A stretch of 55,407 nt of DNA from Anaerolineae bacterium. GTDB taxonomy: Bacteria > Chloroflexota > Anaerolineae > Aggregatilineales > Phototrophicaceae. Both the position numbers and the translations under genes were made by a program. Of the stretch, positions 7,082 to 15,348 are shown piece after piece. The notes beneath the pieces are model-generated. The model was not told the DNA's origin and searched no databases. It saw only the letters and a list, made by a program, of their open reading frames with translations. Where the stretch lies: the NCBI GenBank assembly GCA_022821805.1, contig JAJECX010000032.1, positions 1-55,407 of the forward strand, in the 5' to 3' direction. Each line of letters begins with the position of its first letter. Within the stretch, counting starts at the first letter, position 1.

Positions 7082-8713
7082 TCAAGCCTCCACCAAATCG
7101 CCGATGGCTTTGACCATGATGCGGGTGGCATTGCCCGGCAGGTAAGCCAGCGGGACTTCTTCGACATCAACGATCTCGATGCTCTCCGCATCGGCGCCAG
7201 CGTTGACCGCGCGCTCGCTCGCTTCGCCCTTGGCTTGATCCAATGCTTCATCGCGGCTGAGCTCGGCGAGGGAGAAGATGCGGTCGCATTCACCGCCGAC
7301 CTGGGCGATCGCCGCGCCGATGGCATTGGCGACCGGGAAATGATCGGGCTTGATTATCTCGGAAGCGCCTTCAATGGCGCCGGTGACCAGTATGCTGCCG
7401 CCGCCAACAACGATGACCGGCACCGGCGTCGCGCTCGTCTTCATGCGATCAACCGCGATGGCGATCATCTCCATGATGCGCCCTTGCACTGCTGTGACAA
7501 GCGAGGCGTCCAGATTAGCGACGGCGCTCGCATCGCCGATGTTCTCGCTACCGCCTGCCACGATTACATCGGTCGCGGTCAGGATATCGCCGCCAAAGAC
7601 GAGAGCTTTCTCGGTCAGTTCGTAGCCGACGCTTTGCGGGCCGACTTTGATGTCCCCCCATCCCCCGGCCCCTTCCCCCACAAGGAGGGAAGGTGTGTCA
7701 GGTGCAATTGAAGTCCCTCCCTCTTTATGGGGGAGGGATTTAGGGTGGGGGCTAATCAAACTCCCGCCGCCCAAGCCGATCGAGTAAGTATCGGGCATGC
7801 GGAAGTTGGTGCGCACACCGCCGATATCGACCGCCAGCGCCGCCACCCGCGGGAAGCCATGCTGCAAGACGCCGATATCAGTGGTCGTGCCGCCGACATC
7901 GACCACGATAGCATCGCGCAAGCCGCTGAGGAATGCGGCGCCGCGCATGCTGTTGGTCGGTCCGGAGGCAAAGGTGAGCACCGGATATTCCTTGGCAAAG
8001 TCGGCGTTCATCAGCGTGCCGTCGTTTTGGCTGATGTAAAAAGGCGCGGTGATCCGCAGCTCGTCCAGAGCGGCTTTGAAGCCGTCGATGGTGCGCGCCG
8101 CCAACTGCCGCAAGCAGGAATTCATGATGGCGGCGTTTTCCCGCTCCAGTAAGCCGATGCGCCCGATCTCGCTGGAGAGCGTGATGTTGGCGCCAGGGAT
8201 CACCGAGCGCACGATCTCCGCGCTCTGCTCTTCAAAGGTCGCATTGACCGGTGAAAAGACGGATGAAATAGCAATGGCGTCCAAGCCGGCATCGCGGATC
8301 TCCTCGGCAATGGCGCGCACCTCATCGGGCTGAAAATCGGAGATTTCGCGCCCGTCGAATTCATGGCCGCCGTGCGCCAGATGGGCATTGCCCCCGACGA
8401 TTTCCCGCAGGTCATCGGGCCAATCCACCATCGGCGGCAAGCAGACCGTCGCCGGCAAGCCCAGGCGGATGCAAGCGGTTGGCGTCAGATGCTTGCGCTC
8501 GACCACCGCGTTGGTGAAATGCGTTGTGCCGATCATCACGCCGTCGATCGCCGCCCGGTCGATGCCGGAATCTTCGATCACCGCGCGCAAGGCTTTGGCG
8601 ATGCCCTCCGATACGTTGGCGGTAGTCGGCGTTTTGGTCGAGCTGACGACCGTTGCGCCATCCATCAAGACGGCGTCGGTGTTGGTCCCGCCGACATCTA
8701 CTCCGATTCTCAT
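7082..8713 (-). CDS. Hydantoinase/oxoprolinase family protein (HyuA-like)
   Basis: 543 residues of the HyuA/5-oxoprolinase N-terminal family, which open hydantoin or 5-oxoproline rings, usually with ATP. The N-terminal phosphate-binding motif MRIGVDVGGTNTDAVLM and the second VDVGGTTTDIG motif of the sugar-kinase-like fold are both present, with GTTHFTNAVVERKHL near residue 70. The start at 8713 is chosen because a clear AGGAG sits 7 nt upstream. A longer frame to 8797 only reads into the neighbouring gene. About 34 residues (KSLPHKEGG..TPSLLVGEGAGGWGD) are an in-frame palindromic insertion encoded by 7652-7753. No HyuB subunit gene is visible, so the DUF917 proteins downstream may supply the partner role. 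That is inference. Confidence 0.88.
   Translation of the reverse strand: MRIGVDVGGTNTDAVLMDGATVVSSTKTPTTANVSEGIAKALRAVIEDSGIDRAAIDGVMIGTTHFTNAVVERKHLTPTACIRLGLPATVCLPPMVDWPDDLREIVGGNAHLAHGGHEFDGREISDFQPDEVRAIAEEIRDAGLDAIAISSVFSPVNATFEEQSAEIVRSVIPGANITLSSEIGRIGLLERENAAIMNSCLRQLAARTIDGFKAALDELRITAPFYISQNDGTLMNADFAKEYPVLTFASGPTNSMRGAAFLSGLRDAIVVDVGGTTTDIGVLQHGFPRVAALAVDIGGVRTNFRMPDTYSIGLGGGSLISPHPKSLPHKEGGTSIAPDTPSLLVGEGAGGWGDIKVGPQSVGYELTEKALVFGGDILTATDVIVAGGSENIGDASAVANLDASLVTAVQGRIMEMIAIAVDRMKTSATPVPVIVVGGGSILVTGAIEGASEIIKPDHFPVANAIGAAIAQVGGECDRIFSLAELSRDEALDQAKGEASERAVNAGADAESIEIVDVEEVPLAYLPGNATRIMVKAIGDLVEA
7652..7753. repeat. About 100-bp in-frame palindromic repeat inside the hyuA-like gene
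   Basis: Two CCCCxCCC / GGGxGGGG arms, each itself with inverted symmetry (CCCTCCC..GGGAGGG), flank a short centre. The block is a multiple of three (34 codons), has no stop on the coding strand and is translated as a Gly/Pro/Ser-rich loop. It is a different subfamily from the repeats at 1197 and 11565 but follows the same in-gene behaviour. Confidence 0.75.
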
Positions 8714-8730
8714 TTGCGTTTCTCCTCGTA

Positions 8731-10197
8731 TTAGTTGGCTAGTTCCTGCGCTGCTCGCCATTCCGCCATTGTTTTGCTGCCTTTGCTCTTGTTGCAATGC
8801 GTGCAGAGCAGTTGCAAATTCTCATAGTGGTCGCTGCCGCCTTTGCTGCGCGGCAAGATATGGTCGACTTCCATCACCTTGAAGGGGAAGTGCGTGTCGC
8901 AGCCGGTGCAGACGCCTTCCTGCTCCCCGTATAGACGGTGGCGGTGGGTGCGATAATTGGGCAGCTTGCCGAAATCGGTGCGCAAGGGCGGGTCATCGCG
9001 CACGATAGCGCCGCCCCAGAGCGCGCCGCGGTCGTCTCGGATGCGCTGGTCCACCAGCTTCACAGCGTGAGGCGCCAAGTCGATGCCGGCCCATTTTCGC
9101 TCCAGCCGGTCAGCGGCGACCAGCGTCGTGGCGCAGCCGCAGAAGGGGTCGAAGACCATATCGCCTGCGTTGCTGGAAATTTTGATGATTCGCTCCATCA
9201 TCGCGAGCCGCTTCTGCGTGGGAAAACCCAAATATTCTTTACTGTTGGCGCTGTAATTGGTGAAGCCGATGGGGTTGAGAATCAGATTCTGCGGCGGCGC
9301 GCCAGCGTCGGCGGCGGCGTAACGCTTGAGCCCGGGCCACTTGCCGCGTTTGGGATGATGTATCAAGCCGGCCTCGTCCAAAGCGTCCAGCCGTTCGTGT
9401 ACCCCTTCAATGCTGCGATAGCCAGGGATAAAGCGCTCTTCAATATACTTGGCGTATGTGCCCGTCTTGGGCGCTGACCATACTCTGCCTCTCTTTGATA
9501 TATCATAACCTCGCCAAGGCAAGCTGCTTGGCGCCAGGGAGTCGGTGTTATGCTTCGGTCCCGTCAGATTATCACTCCTATAGCGGCCGCGTTCGTCTTG
9601 GCTGGGGTAGGCGCTTTCCAGCGATTCGGCAGCGCGAGGCTGCCGCACGTCGTTCCAGGTCGCCCCGTCCGACATGACATAATACAAGATGTGGTCGCAG
9701 ATGCGTCCATAGCGCCCGGGGTCATTATGCGAGGTGGCGCGCCGCCAAATAATCGTATTGCGGTAATTCCGCGCGCCAAATACAGCGTCCATCAGCAGCT
9801 TGAGATAATGGCTGGCGGTGTCGTCGCAATGCAGGTAGATGCTGCCGCTGTCTTTCAAGGCGCGGCGCATTTCCACCAAGCGCACCGCCATCATAATCAG
9901 GTAGCTCATCATGGATTTGCCATGCGTCTGCCGGGCCGCGTCGATGACAGCGTAGGCGGCCGGGCTGCGCTCCGCCAGTTCGCCGTGTTCATAGACATCG
10001 ACATCGGAGAGCGTCCAGGTGTCCTTGAAGGCGGCGCCGGCCGCCCGGCTGCCGATAGGCGCGGCGTAATCCTCGTTGGAGTTGAAGGGCGGGTCAAGGT
10101 AGATGAGGTCGATGCAGCCGCTGTTGATGCCACGCATGACGGGCAGGTTGTCGCCGGTCCAGACGGTGCCGCTGGCGAAGTTGGGTGGGTGGGTCAT
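8731..10197 (-). CDS. DNA methyltransferase fused to an HNH endonuclease
   Basis: 488 residues. Residues 1-400 are an amino-methyltransferase (N4-cytosine or N6-adenine) of the beta class. The catalytic motif IV DPPF (35-38, in IDLIYLDPPFNS) precedes the AdoMet-binding motif I FDPFCGCATT (349-358), and LGFPTQK lies between. Residues about 425-488 form an HNH nuclease with a CxxC pair at 430-433, EVDHILPRSKGG (His446) and a second CxxC at 465-468 (LLCTHCNKSKG). One polypeptide therefore carries both modification and nuclease signatures. The ATG overlaps the stop of the RhuM gene by 4 nt, so the two are coupled. The pair sits between hyuA and a fifth DUF917 gene as a foreign insert. Restriction-modification or phage defence is the likely role. 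The recognition sequence is unknown. Confidence 0.9.
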   Translation of the reverse strand: MTHPPNFASGTVWTGDNLPVMRGINSGCIDLIYLDPPFNSNEDYAAPIGSRAAGAAFKDTWTLSDVDVYEHGELAERSPAAYAVIDAARQTHGKSMMSYLIMMAVRLVEMRRALKDSGSIYLHCDDTASHYLKLLMDAVFGARNYRNTIIWRRATSHNDPGRYGRICDHILYYVMSDGATWNDVRQPRAAESLESAYPSQDERGRYRSDNLTGPKHNTDSLAPSSLPWRGYDISKRGRVWSAPKTGTYAKYIEERFIPGYRSIEGVHERLDALDEAGLIHHPKRGKWPGLKRYAAADAGAPPQNLILNPIGFTNYSANSKEYLGFPTQKRLAMMERIIKISSNAGDMVFDPFCGCATTLVAADRLERKWAGIDLAPHAVKLVDQRIRDDRGALWGGAIVRDDPPLRTDFGKLPNYRTHRHRLYGEQEGVCTGCDTHFPFKVMEVDHILPRSKGGSDHYENLQLLCTHCNKSKGSKTMAEWRAAQELAN

Positions 10198-11228
10198 GGG
10201 GAGTCTCTATTATCTTCAGCTGCGGGAGGTGACAGCAGCTTGTCTCCCGCGTCTTGCAGACGGCGAGCGAATTCTTCTTCGGAAAGCTTCTCTTCCAGCA
10301 TAAGCCGCTCGCGATAGGCTTCATACTCATTTCGAACGCGCGCCTTCATCGCGTCACGCGAAACTTTACCAGCATTCTGTAGTAATGGCATCTCGTTCAA
10401 TTCACCAATGAACTGATCAAGCTTCTTCACCCAATCGCTCATATACATTGGCCGCATATCGACAACCTGCAATTCCGCAAACGCCAAGAATTGCTCAACT
10501 AGCAAGTTCAAGCGCTTTAGCTCTATGGCTTCGAGATAGTTCTTGGCGATGTACGCATCGCGCAATGTCATCGTATCGCGTTTCCAGGTGGTCAAGCCCA
10601 TGTTCAGCTTGGCGCTGCCGACGCGCTCCAGAATCAGTTCGGCAGCGGTATGCCCATGAATCGCGTAATGGAATTTATTCTGCACTGTGCCAAAGAACTT
10701 TTTCGCCACCGGGTTGCTTGATTGATAATCGATGCTGGTAGCGAATACATCGAGGACTTTGCGATAGAAGTTAAATTCTGAACTGCGGATGTTGCGTATC
10801 CGCTGTTCCAGCTCTTCAAAATAATTTGAGCCGCCATGCGCCAGCCGGTCGTCGTCCATGACGAAGCCTTTGACGATGAATTCGCGCAATTGCCTGGTCG
10901 CCCAAATCCGAAACTGCGTGCCGCGATAAGAATTGACGCGGTAGCCAACCGAGATAATCATGTCGAGGTTGTAGTGGACAATTTCGCGTGAAACCCTGCG
11001 TCCGCCTTCGTTTTGAACTATTCGGAATTTCCGAATAGTTGAATATTCATCAAGTTCATTTTCTGTATAGATGTTTTGTATATGTTCGTTGATGGTATGT
11101 ACTGCCCTCCGAAAAAGCTCCGCCATATCCCTCTGGCTGAGCCAGACGCTTTCGTCTTGATACAGCACTTCCAAGCGCGTTTCGCCGTTCTCCGTCTCGT
11201 AAAGCAGTATCTGGTTTTCATTCGCCAT
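10194..11228 (-). CDS. RhuM family protein
   Basis: 344 residues matching the RhuM (virulence RhuM, PF13310) family: YQDESVWLSQRDMAELF near residue 23, NIYTENELDEYSTIRKF near 53, HYNLDMIISVGYRVNSYRGTQFRIWATRQL near 85, and the FFGTVQNKFHYAIHGHTAAELI block near 180. The family takes its name from the Salmonella SPI-3 protein. Its biochemical role is not established, but the N-terminus resembles phage-type DNA-binding domains. It overlaps the methyltransferase-HNH gene by 4 nt, implying a two-gene module. Codon use looks more AT-rich than the neighbouring DUF917 genes, consistent with transfer. A promoter candidate lies at 11259-11288. The family call is firm and the function is open. Confidence 0.9.
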   Translation of the reverse strand: MANENQILLYETENGETRLEVLYQDESVWLSQRDMAELFRRAVHTINEHIQNIYTENELDEYSTIRKFRIVQNEGGRRVSREIVHYNLDMIISVGYRVNSYRGTQFRIWATRQLREFIVKGFVMDDDRLAHGGSNYFEELEQRIRNIRSSEFNFYRKVLDVFATSIDYQSSNPVAKKFFGTVQNKFHYAIHGHTAAELILERVGSAKLNMGLTTWKRDTMTLRDAYIAKNYLEAIELKRLNLLVEQFLAFAELQVVDMRPMYMSDWVKKLDQFIGELNEMPLLQNAGKVSRDAMKARVRNEYEAYRERLMLEEKLSEEEFARRLQDAGDKLLSPPAAEDNRDSP

Positions 11229-11258
11229 ATCTCATACTCCGAATCTTATTGAAGCACA

Positions 11259-11288
11259 AATATAGCATATCTGTTCTATTTCTGTCAC
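11259..11288 (-). promoter_or_regulatory. Candidate promoter for the RhuM/methyltransferase-HNH module
   Basis: On the minus strand GTGACA (11283-11288), an 18-nt spacer and TATATT (11259-11264). The -35 box overlaps the stop codon of DUF917 copy 5. The short intergenic stretch is conspicuously AT-rich. It would let the inserted pair be transcribed on its own. Confidence 0.4.
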
Positions 11289-12403
11289 CCCGGCCGCAAG
11301 CCAATCACTCCGCCCGGCAGCGGACGGAATTCGACATCGTAGCCGAACGCCCGCGGACCCACCACCTCCAGCGCAATTTCGCTCTTGAGCTGCTCCGGCG
11401 CCGGTACCGCGATGACGGCGACCCGCGTCCCGTAGCGCAGCGCCTCGGTCGTCACCGGCTCGCCCTCCTCTTCCGTGACGATGCAAATCAGATCGGGCGT
11501 GGTCACCACCACCTCGCCGTTTATCCGCGCGATCAGCAGTTCATTTTGAAACTCGATCTCTAAACTTCCCCCTGATGCTTCGGGGGGACCGAGGGGGGTA
11601 AAACCGCTGATCCGCACCCAACCGCGGGCGAAGCCTTTGGTCGTGCGCCGGTTGACATCCGAGATTTTGCCGCGGAAGATGACCTTGCCGTCCAGCACAT
11701 CAGCCACCACCTGCGGCACATCCGACTTCTGTTCCTGCGCCTCGATGGCGCGCGCGCCCAGGTGATGCGCCAGCGACATCGTATAGTGGACGCCCGCGGC
11801 TTTCAGCTGCGCGCCGCTCATCATACAGGCGACCAGACCGGCGCGCGCGCCCATGCTGACGGCGATGTTGCGGGCGATCCGCTCGCCCCAGAGATCGCTT
11901 ACCGCGGAGGGAATGACGGCCGCTTTATCGGCAGCGTCCACCATTGCGTAGGGCGCGACTTTCGCATCGCTGCCAAAGAGAAACGAAGACATCTGAATTT
12001 CGGGAAAGGCGCGCCCCATACTGTCGCTGTCCACGGTTGGAATGCCCGCCTGCAAGCCGGCGATCAGCGGCTGCATCGAATTGGCGCCGCCGATTTCAGC
12101 GATGGCGACCGCATCAAATTGTCGGCCAATATGTTCCTCAAGCAGGCGCAGCGCCCGCGCCATCTCCGTGCCTTCGGGCAGTTTCTCGATGCTGACGGTC
12201 GGCGCGCCGATCGTGCCAGCGACGCAGACCAGGGCATCATCCGCCAGCGCGAAGGGGTCGACCAGTGGCTGCGAGCCCTTCTCGCGGATGACCGACGCCA
12301 AGTGAAGCCCGCCCAGATAAGGATTGCCGCCGCCGCCCGTGCCCAAGATGCCGGCGCCAATAGCGATCGGGCGGATGTCGTCCAATGTCACTTCGCGCAG
12401 CAT
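11285..12403 (-). CDS. DUF917 family protein, copy 5
   Basis: 372 residues with start MLREVTLDDIRPIAIGAG, resembling copy 1 (MMREVTRDDTQAIAIGAG) more than copies 2-4. Motifs: GAGILGTGGGGNPYLGG near residue 17, GTIGAPTVSIEKLP near 66, EIGGANSMQPLI near 105, DSDSMGRAFPEIQM near 125 (the usual second D-G pair is altered to D-S), FQNELL, and GEPVTTEALRYGTRV. Its ATG shares a base with the stop of the upstream ABC ATPase (TGATG at 12401-12405), tying it to the peptide-importer operon. Residues FTPLGPPEASGGS are an in-frame palindromic insertion (11565-11603). It is separated from the other four copies by the RhuM/methyltransferase insert, so the cluster was probably continuous once. Confidence 0.88.
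   Translation of the reverse strand: MLREVTLDDIRPIAIGAGILGTGGGGNPYLGGLHLASVIREKGSQPLVDPFALADDALVCVAGTIGAPTVSIEKLPEGTEMARALRLLEEHIGRQFDAVAIAEIGGANSMQPLIAGLQAGIPTVDSDSMGRAFPEIQMSSFLFGSDAKVAPYAMVDAADKAAVIPSAVSDLWGERIARNIAVSMGARAGLVACMMSGAQLKAAGVHYTMSLAHHLGARAIEAQEQKSDVPQVVADVLDGKVIFRGKISDVNRRTTKGFARGWVRISGFTPLGPPEASGGSLEIEFQNELLIARINGEVVVTTPDLICIVTEEEGEPVTTEALRYGTRVAVIAVPAPEQLKSEIALEVVGPRAFGYDVEFRPLPGGVIGLRPG
11565..11603. repeat. In-frame palindromic repeat inside DUF917 copy 5
   Basis: Same 34-nt core as 1197-1230 with a single mismatch, translated in the same frame (TPLGPPEASGG). It lies immediately before the conserved LEIEFQNE segment, exactly where copy 1 has a related, inverted insertion. 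Confidence 0.8.
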
Positions 12404-13425
12404 CAGGCGGGCTCCGCGGCCGACAAGGGTGGATGCAAGTGGCAAGCGACCTGATGGGCGCGCTCCACTTCGAGCAGCGGTGGCGGAACGCTCTCGCATG
12501 TCGCCAGCTTTTCGGCATGGCAGCGCGGCGCGAAAGGGCAGCCTGCGTCCCCCACACTAAATACCCCCCGATGAATCAGGGGGGAATTTGTCGACGACAT
12601 TTCGCCATGCAGAACGATTTCCTCACGCCGCACATCGGGGTCCGGCTCAGGAATGGCGGAGATCAGCGCTTGCGTATACGGATGTTTCGGATCTTCAAAA
12701 ATGACCTCGGTGGCCGCGACTTCGACGATCTTGCCCAAATAGAGCAGCGCCACCTCGTCACACATATAGCGCACCACGCCGAGATCGTGAGAGATAAAGA
12801 GATAAGTCAAGTCAAACTGATCCTGCAGGTCCTGCAACAGGTTCAGGATTTGCGCCTGCACCGATACATCCAGCGCCGAGGTGGGCTCATCCAGCACGAT
12901 CAGTCGCGGCTGCACCGCCAAAGCGCGCGCGATGCCGATGCGCTGCTGCTGCCCGCCGCTGAATTCATGCGGATACCGGTAATAGTGTTCGTCTTTCAAA
13001 CCGACCACGCGCATCAGTTCTAGGACGCGTTCGCGCGCCGCGTCGCCCTTCAGGCGCTCGTGGATCCAGAGCGGCTCGCCGATGATCTGCCCCACGGTCA
13101 TACGCCCATTAAGCGAGGCGGCCGGCGCCTGATAGATCATCTGGATTTCGCTGCGCAGGCGGCGCAAGTCGCGTTGTTTCAAATGCGTGATTTCGCCGCC
13201 GTCGTAATGGATCTGCCCGGCGCTGGGTTCCATCAGGCGCAAGATGCACTTGCCAATCGTCGTTTTGCCCGAGCCGGATTCGCCAACCAGACCGAGCGTC
13301 TTGCCCTCCTGCAGGGCGAAACTGACGCCATCGACAGCGCGGAAGTCCGCCACTTTGCGGTTTAGCAAGCCGCCGTGAACGGGGAAAAACTTGCGCAGAT
13401 CCCGGACTTCGAGCAGGTGATTCAT
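12403..13425 (-). CDS. Peptide-type ABC transporter ATPase (OppF/DppF)
   Basis: 340 residues. Walker A GESGSGKT at 48-55, the SGGQQQR signature near 160, and Walker B LIVLDEPTSALD near 180, followed by the oligopeptide-ATPase C-terminal region with GCPFAPRCHAEK. This is one of the two ATPases energising the importer encoded by 13422-16354 and 18235-19791. Its start overlaps the stop of the OppD-type gene by 4 nt. Near residue 280 the sequence NSPLIHRGVF is an in-frame palindromic insertion (12561-12587) just before the conserved Cys-rich end. Substrates of this family include peptides, nickel and glycosides. The HyuA/DUF917 context suggests a small amide- or hydantoin-like compound, which is inference. 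Confidence 0.92.
   Translation of the reverse strand: MNHLLEVRDLRKFFPVHGGLLNRKVADFRAVDGVSFALQEGKTLGLVGESGSGKTTIGKCILRLMEPSAGQIHYDGGEITHLKQRDLRRLRSEIQMIYQAPAASLNGRMTVGQIIGEPLWIHERLKGDAARERVLELMRVVGLKDEHYYRYPHEFSGGQQQRIGIARALAVQPRLIVLDEPTSALDVSVQAQILNLLQDLQDQFDLTYLFISHDLGVVRYMCDEVALLYLGKIVEVAATEVIFEDPKHPYTQALISAIPEPDPDVRREEIVLHGEMSSTNSPLIHRGVFSVGDAGCPFAPRCHAEKLATCESVPPPLLEVERAHQVACHLHPPLSAAEPA
12561..12587. repeat. In-frame palindromic repeat inside the OppF-type gene
   Basis: A 27-bp CCCCCC..GGGGGG palindrome translated in frame as about NSPLIHRGVF. It sits in the variable linker before the C-terminal Cys motif. Confidence 0.6.
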
Positions 13426-14447
13426 GCGTCCGGCCCATAGAGGAAACAGGAAGCGCTGTGCTGGGCGCCAACTTCAATCGCCGGTGGAACGCTCTCGCGG
13501 CAGATATCCATCACATGTTCGCAGCGCGGGTTGAAGCGACAGCCTGCAGGTGGATTGATCAAATTGGGAATGATCCCCGGTATGCCTTCCAAGCCGCCGC
13601 GATTGACATCCTTCTGCGGCACCGCTGCGATCAAGCCGCGCGTGTAGGGATGCTTGGGGTTGTGGAACAAGTCGCGCACGGGCGAGTCTTCGACGACGCG
13701 GCCCGCGTACATGACGGCGACCCGCTCGCAGCTGCGCGCCACCACGCCGAGATTGTGGGTGATGAGCAGGACGGTCAAACCCAACTGCGCCACCAGCGAC
13801 CGGATCAGCCGCAAGATCTGCGCCTGAATGGTTACATCCAGCGCTGTCGTCGGTTCATCGGCGATCAGCAGATCGGGATCGCCGGCCAATGCCATCGCTA
13901 TCAGCACACGCTGGCGCATGCCGCCGCTGAACTGATGCGGATAATCATAAATGCGTTTATCCCCGTCCGGGATACCGGTCAGTCGAATCAACTCGACGGC
14001 GCGCTCGTGCGCTTCCTTGCGCATTTGCTTCACCGAGGGCAGGAACCCGCGCCAGCGCCCGGGCGTTTTCTGTCCGCCCTCCCGCTGATAGAGCACCGCG
14101 TCCACCAATTGCTCGCGAATCGTAAAGAGCGGATTGAGGTTCGTCACTGGGTCCTGAAAAATCATGCCGAGACGCCGGGCGCGGAAAGCCTCCATTTCGC
14201 TTTCGCTCTTGCTGAGGATGTCTTCGCCTTCAAAGGTCACGCGCCCGGCGGTGATTCTTCCCGGTGGCATCGGAATCAAGCGGGGCACTGATAGCGCGGT
14301 CATCGATTTGCCGCAGCCGGTCTCGCCAACCAAACCCAGCACATCGCCGCGCCGCATCTTCAAGTTGACACCGGCCAGCACTTTGACCACGCCGTCATAG
14401 GTGTGAAATTCCAGGTGCAGGTTGTCTATGTTGAGCAGTTCGGTCAT
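13422..14447 (-). CDS. Peptide-type ABC transporter ATPase (OppD/DppD)
   Basis: 341 residues from [14 protein letters not shown]. The longer ATG at 14495 would run into the permease gene, so it is rejected. Walker A GETGCGKS at 41-48, signature SGGMRQR, Walker [13 protein letters not shown] and the C-terminal [15 protein letters not shown] oligopeptide-ATPase motif are intact. A stretch of roughly 15-20 extra residues ([18 protein letters not shown]) follows the Q-loop region. It encodes no G-run palindrome, so it looks like a natural loop. The start is 7 nt after the OppC stop and the stop overlaps the OppF start, so translation is coupled. It pairs with the OppF-type ATPase as the importer's cytoplasmic motor. 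Confidence 0.92.
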   Translation of the reverse strand: MTELLNIDNLHLEFHTYDGVVKVLAGVNLKMRRGDVLGLVGETGCGKSMTALSVPRLIPMPPGRITAGRVTFEGEDILSKSESEMEAFRARRLGMIFQDPVTNLNPLFTIREQLVDAVLYQREGGQKTPGRWRGFLPSVKQMRKEAHERAVELIRLTGIPDGDKRIYDYPHQFSGGMRQRVLIAMALAGDPDLLIADEPTTALDVTIQAQILRLIRSLVAQLGLTVLLITHNLGVVARSCERVAVMYAGRVVEDSPVRDLFHNPKHPYTRGLIAAVPQKDVNRGGLEGIPGIIPNLINPPAGCRFNPRCEHVMDICRESVPPAIEVGAQHSASCFLYGPDA

Positions 14448-14454
14448 TTGGGCT

Positions 14455-15348
14455 TTACCGCCGCGAGCGCGGGTCGAGCACATCTCGCAGCCCATCGCCG
14501 ATCAGATTCCAACTGAAAACCATCAGCCATATCGCCAAGCCCGGGAAGGTGGCGATCCACCATTCGTCGGGAAAATAGCGGCGCCCGTCATTAATCATCG
14601 CGCCCCACTCCGGCGTCGGCGGCTGCGCGCCCAAGCCGATGAAGCCGAGCGCGGCCGCTGTCAATACAGCGAAACCGAAGTCGGTGGTCATTTTGATGAT
14701 AATTGGCGATACCGCATTGGGCAGGATGTGCCGAAAGATGATGCGCATATGACCGGCGCCGATGCCGTAGGCGGCTTCGACAAATGGTTCTTCGCGTAAG
14801 GAAAGCACCAGGCTGCGCGTCAAGCGGGCGAAACCGGGCCACCAAACCAAAGAAATGCCGATCATGGCATTGATGATGCCCTTGCCCAGCGCCGCCGATA
14901 TCGCAATTGCCAGCACCAGCGCCGGCACAGTGAGAAAGATGTCGGTGATGCGCATCAGCAAGTCGTCGATCCAGCCGCCGGCATAACCCGAGATTGCGCC
15001 GATGGTCACGCCGATGGTCGTCGCCAGCAGAATGATAATGGTGCCGACTTGCAGGGCAAGCCCGGCGCCCATCACTACGCGGCTGAAGACATCGCGACCC
15101 ACCTTATCAGTACCAAAGGCGAAGTCCTCGCTCGGCGGCTGCAAACGCGCAGTGACGCGGGTCTTGCCGGCGGCGTCTTCGGGATAAGGCGCGATAAGCG
15201 GCGCAAAGACCGCGATCAGCAGGATGCAGACAAGCATCAATAGACCAATCATCGAGAGCCGGTTGGAGCGGAAGCGATACAAGCCGCGCGCGAAATTTTC
15301 CCGGCGGGCGGAACGGGGGGACTTTCGTTTCGCGTGTGACTCAGCCAT
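14455..15348 (-). CDS. Peptide-type ABC transporter permease (OppC/DppC)
   Basis: 297 residues, an inner-membrane permease of the BPD_transp_1 family with the N-terminal OppC segment. The start at 15348 (MAESHAKRKSPRSARRE) is chosen because GAGGA lies 6 nt upstream. The ATG at 15366 lacks this. The first membrane helix is MIGLLMLVCILLIAVFAPLIA, followed by the family motif FGTDKVGRDVFSRVV. The EAA-type loop EAAYGIGAGHMRIIFRHILPN contacts the ATPases. The gene overlaps the OppB-type gene by 8 nt. It is complete and unremarkable. Confidence 0.92.
   Translation of the reverse strand: MAESHAKRKSPRSARRENFARGLYRFRSNRLSMIGLLMLVCILLIAVFAPLIAPYPEDAAGKTRVTARLQPPSEDFAFGTDKVGRDVFSRVVMGAGLALQVGTIIILLATTIGVTIGAISGYAGGWIDDLLMRITDIFLTVPALVLAIAISAALGKGIINAMIGISLVWWPGFARLTRSLVLSLREEPFVEAAYGIGAGHMRIIFRHILPNAVSPIIIKMTTDFGFAVLTAAALGFIGLGAQPPTPEWGAMINDGRRYFPDEWWIATFPGLAIWLMVFSWNLIGDGLRDVLDPRSRR

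Noticed and set aside
12553..12600. Rho-independent terminator reading of the C-run/G-run palindrome
   Set aside because: It lies inside the OppF-type reading frame with conserved protein motifs on both sides and no T-run, so an in-frame insertion explains it better.
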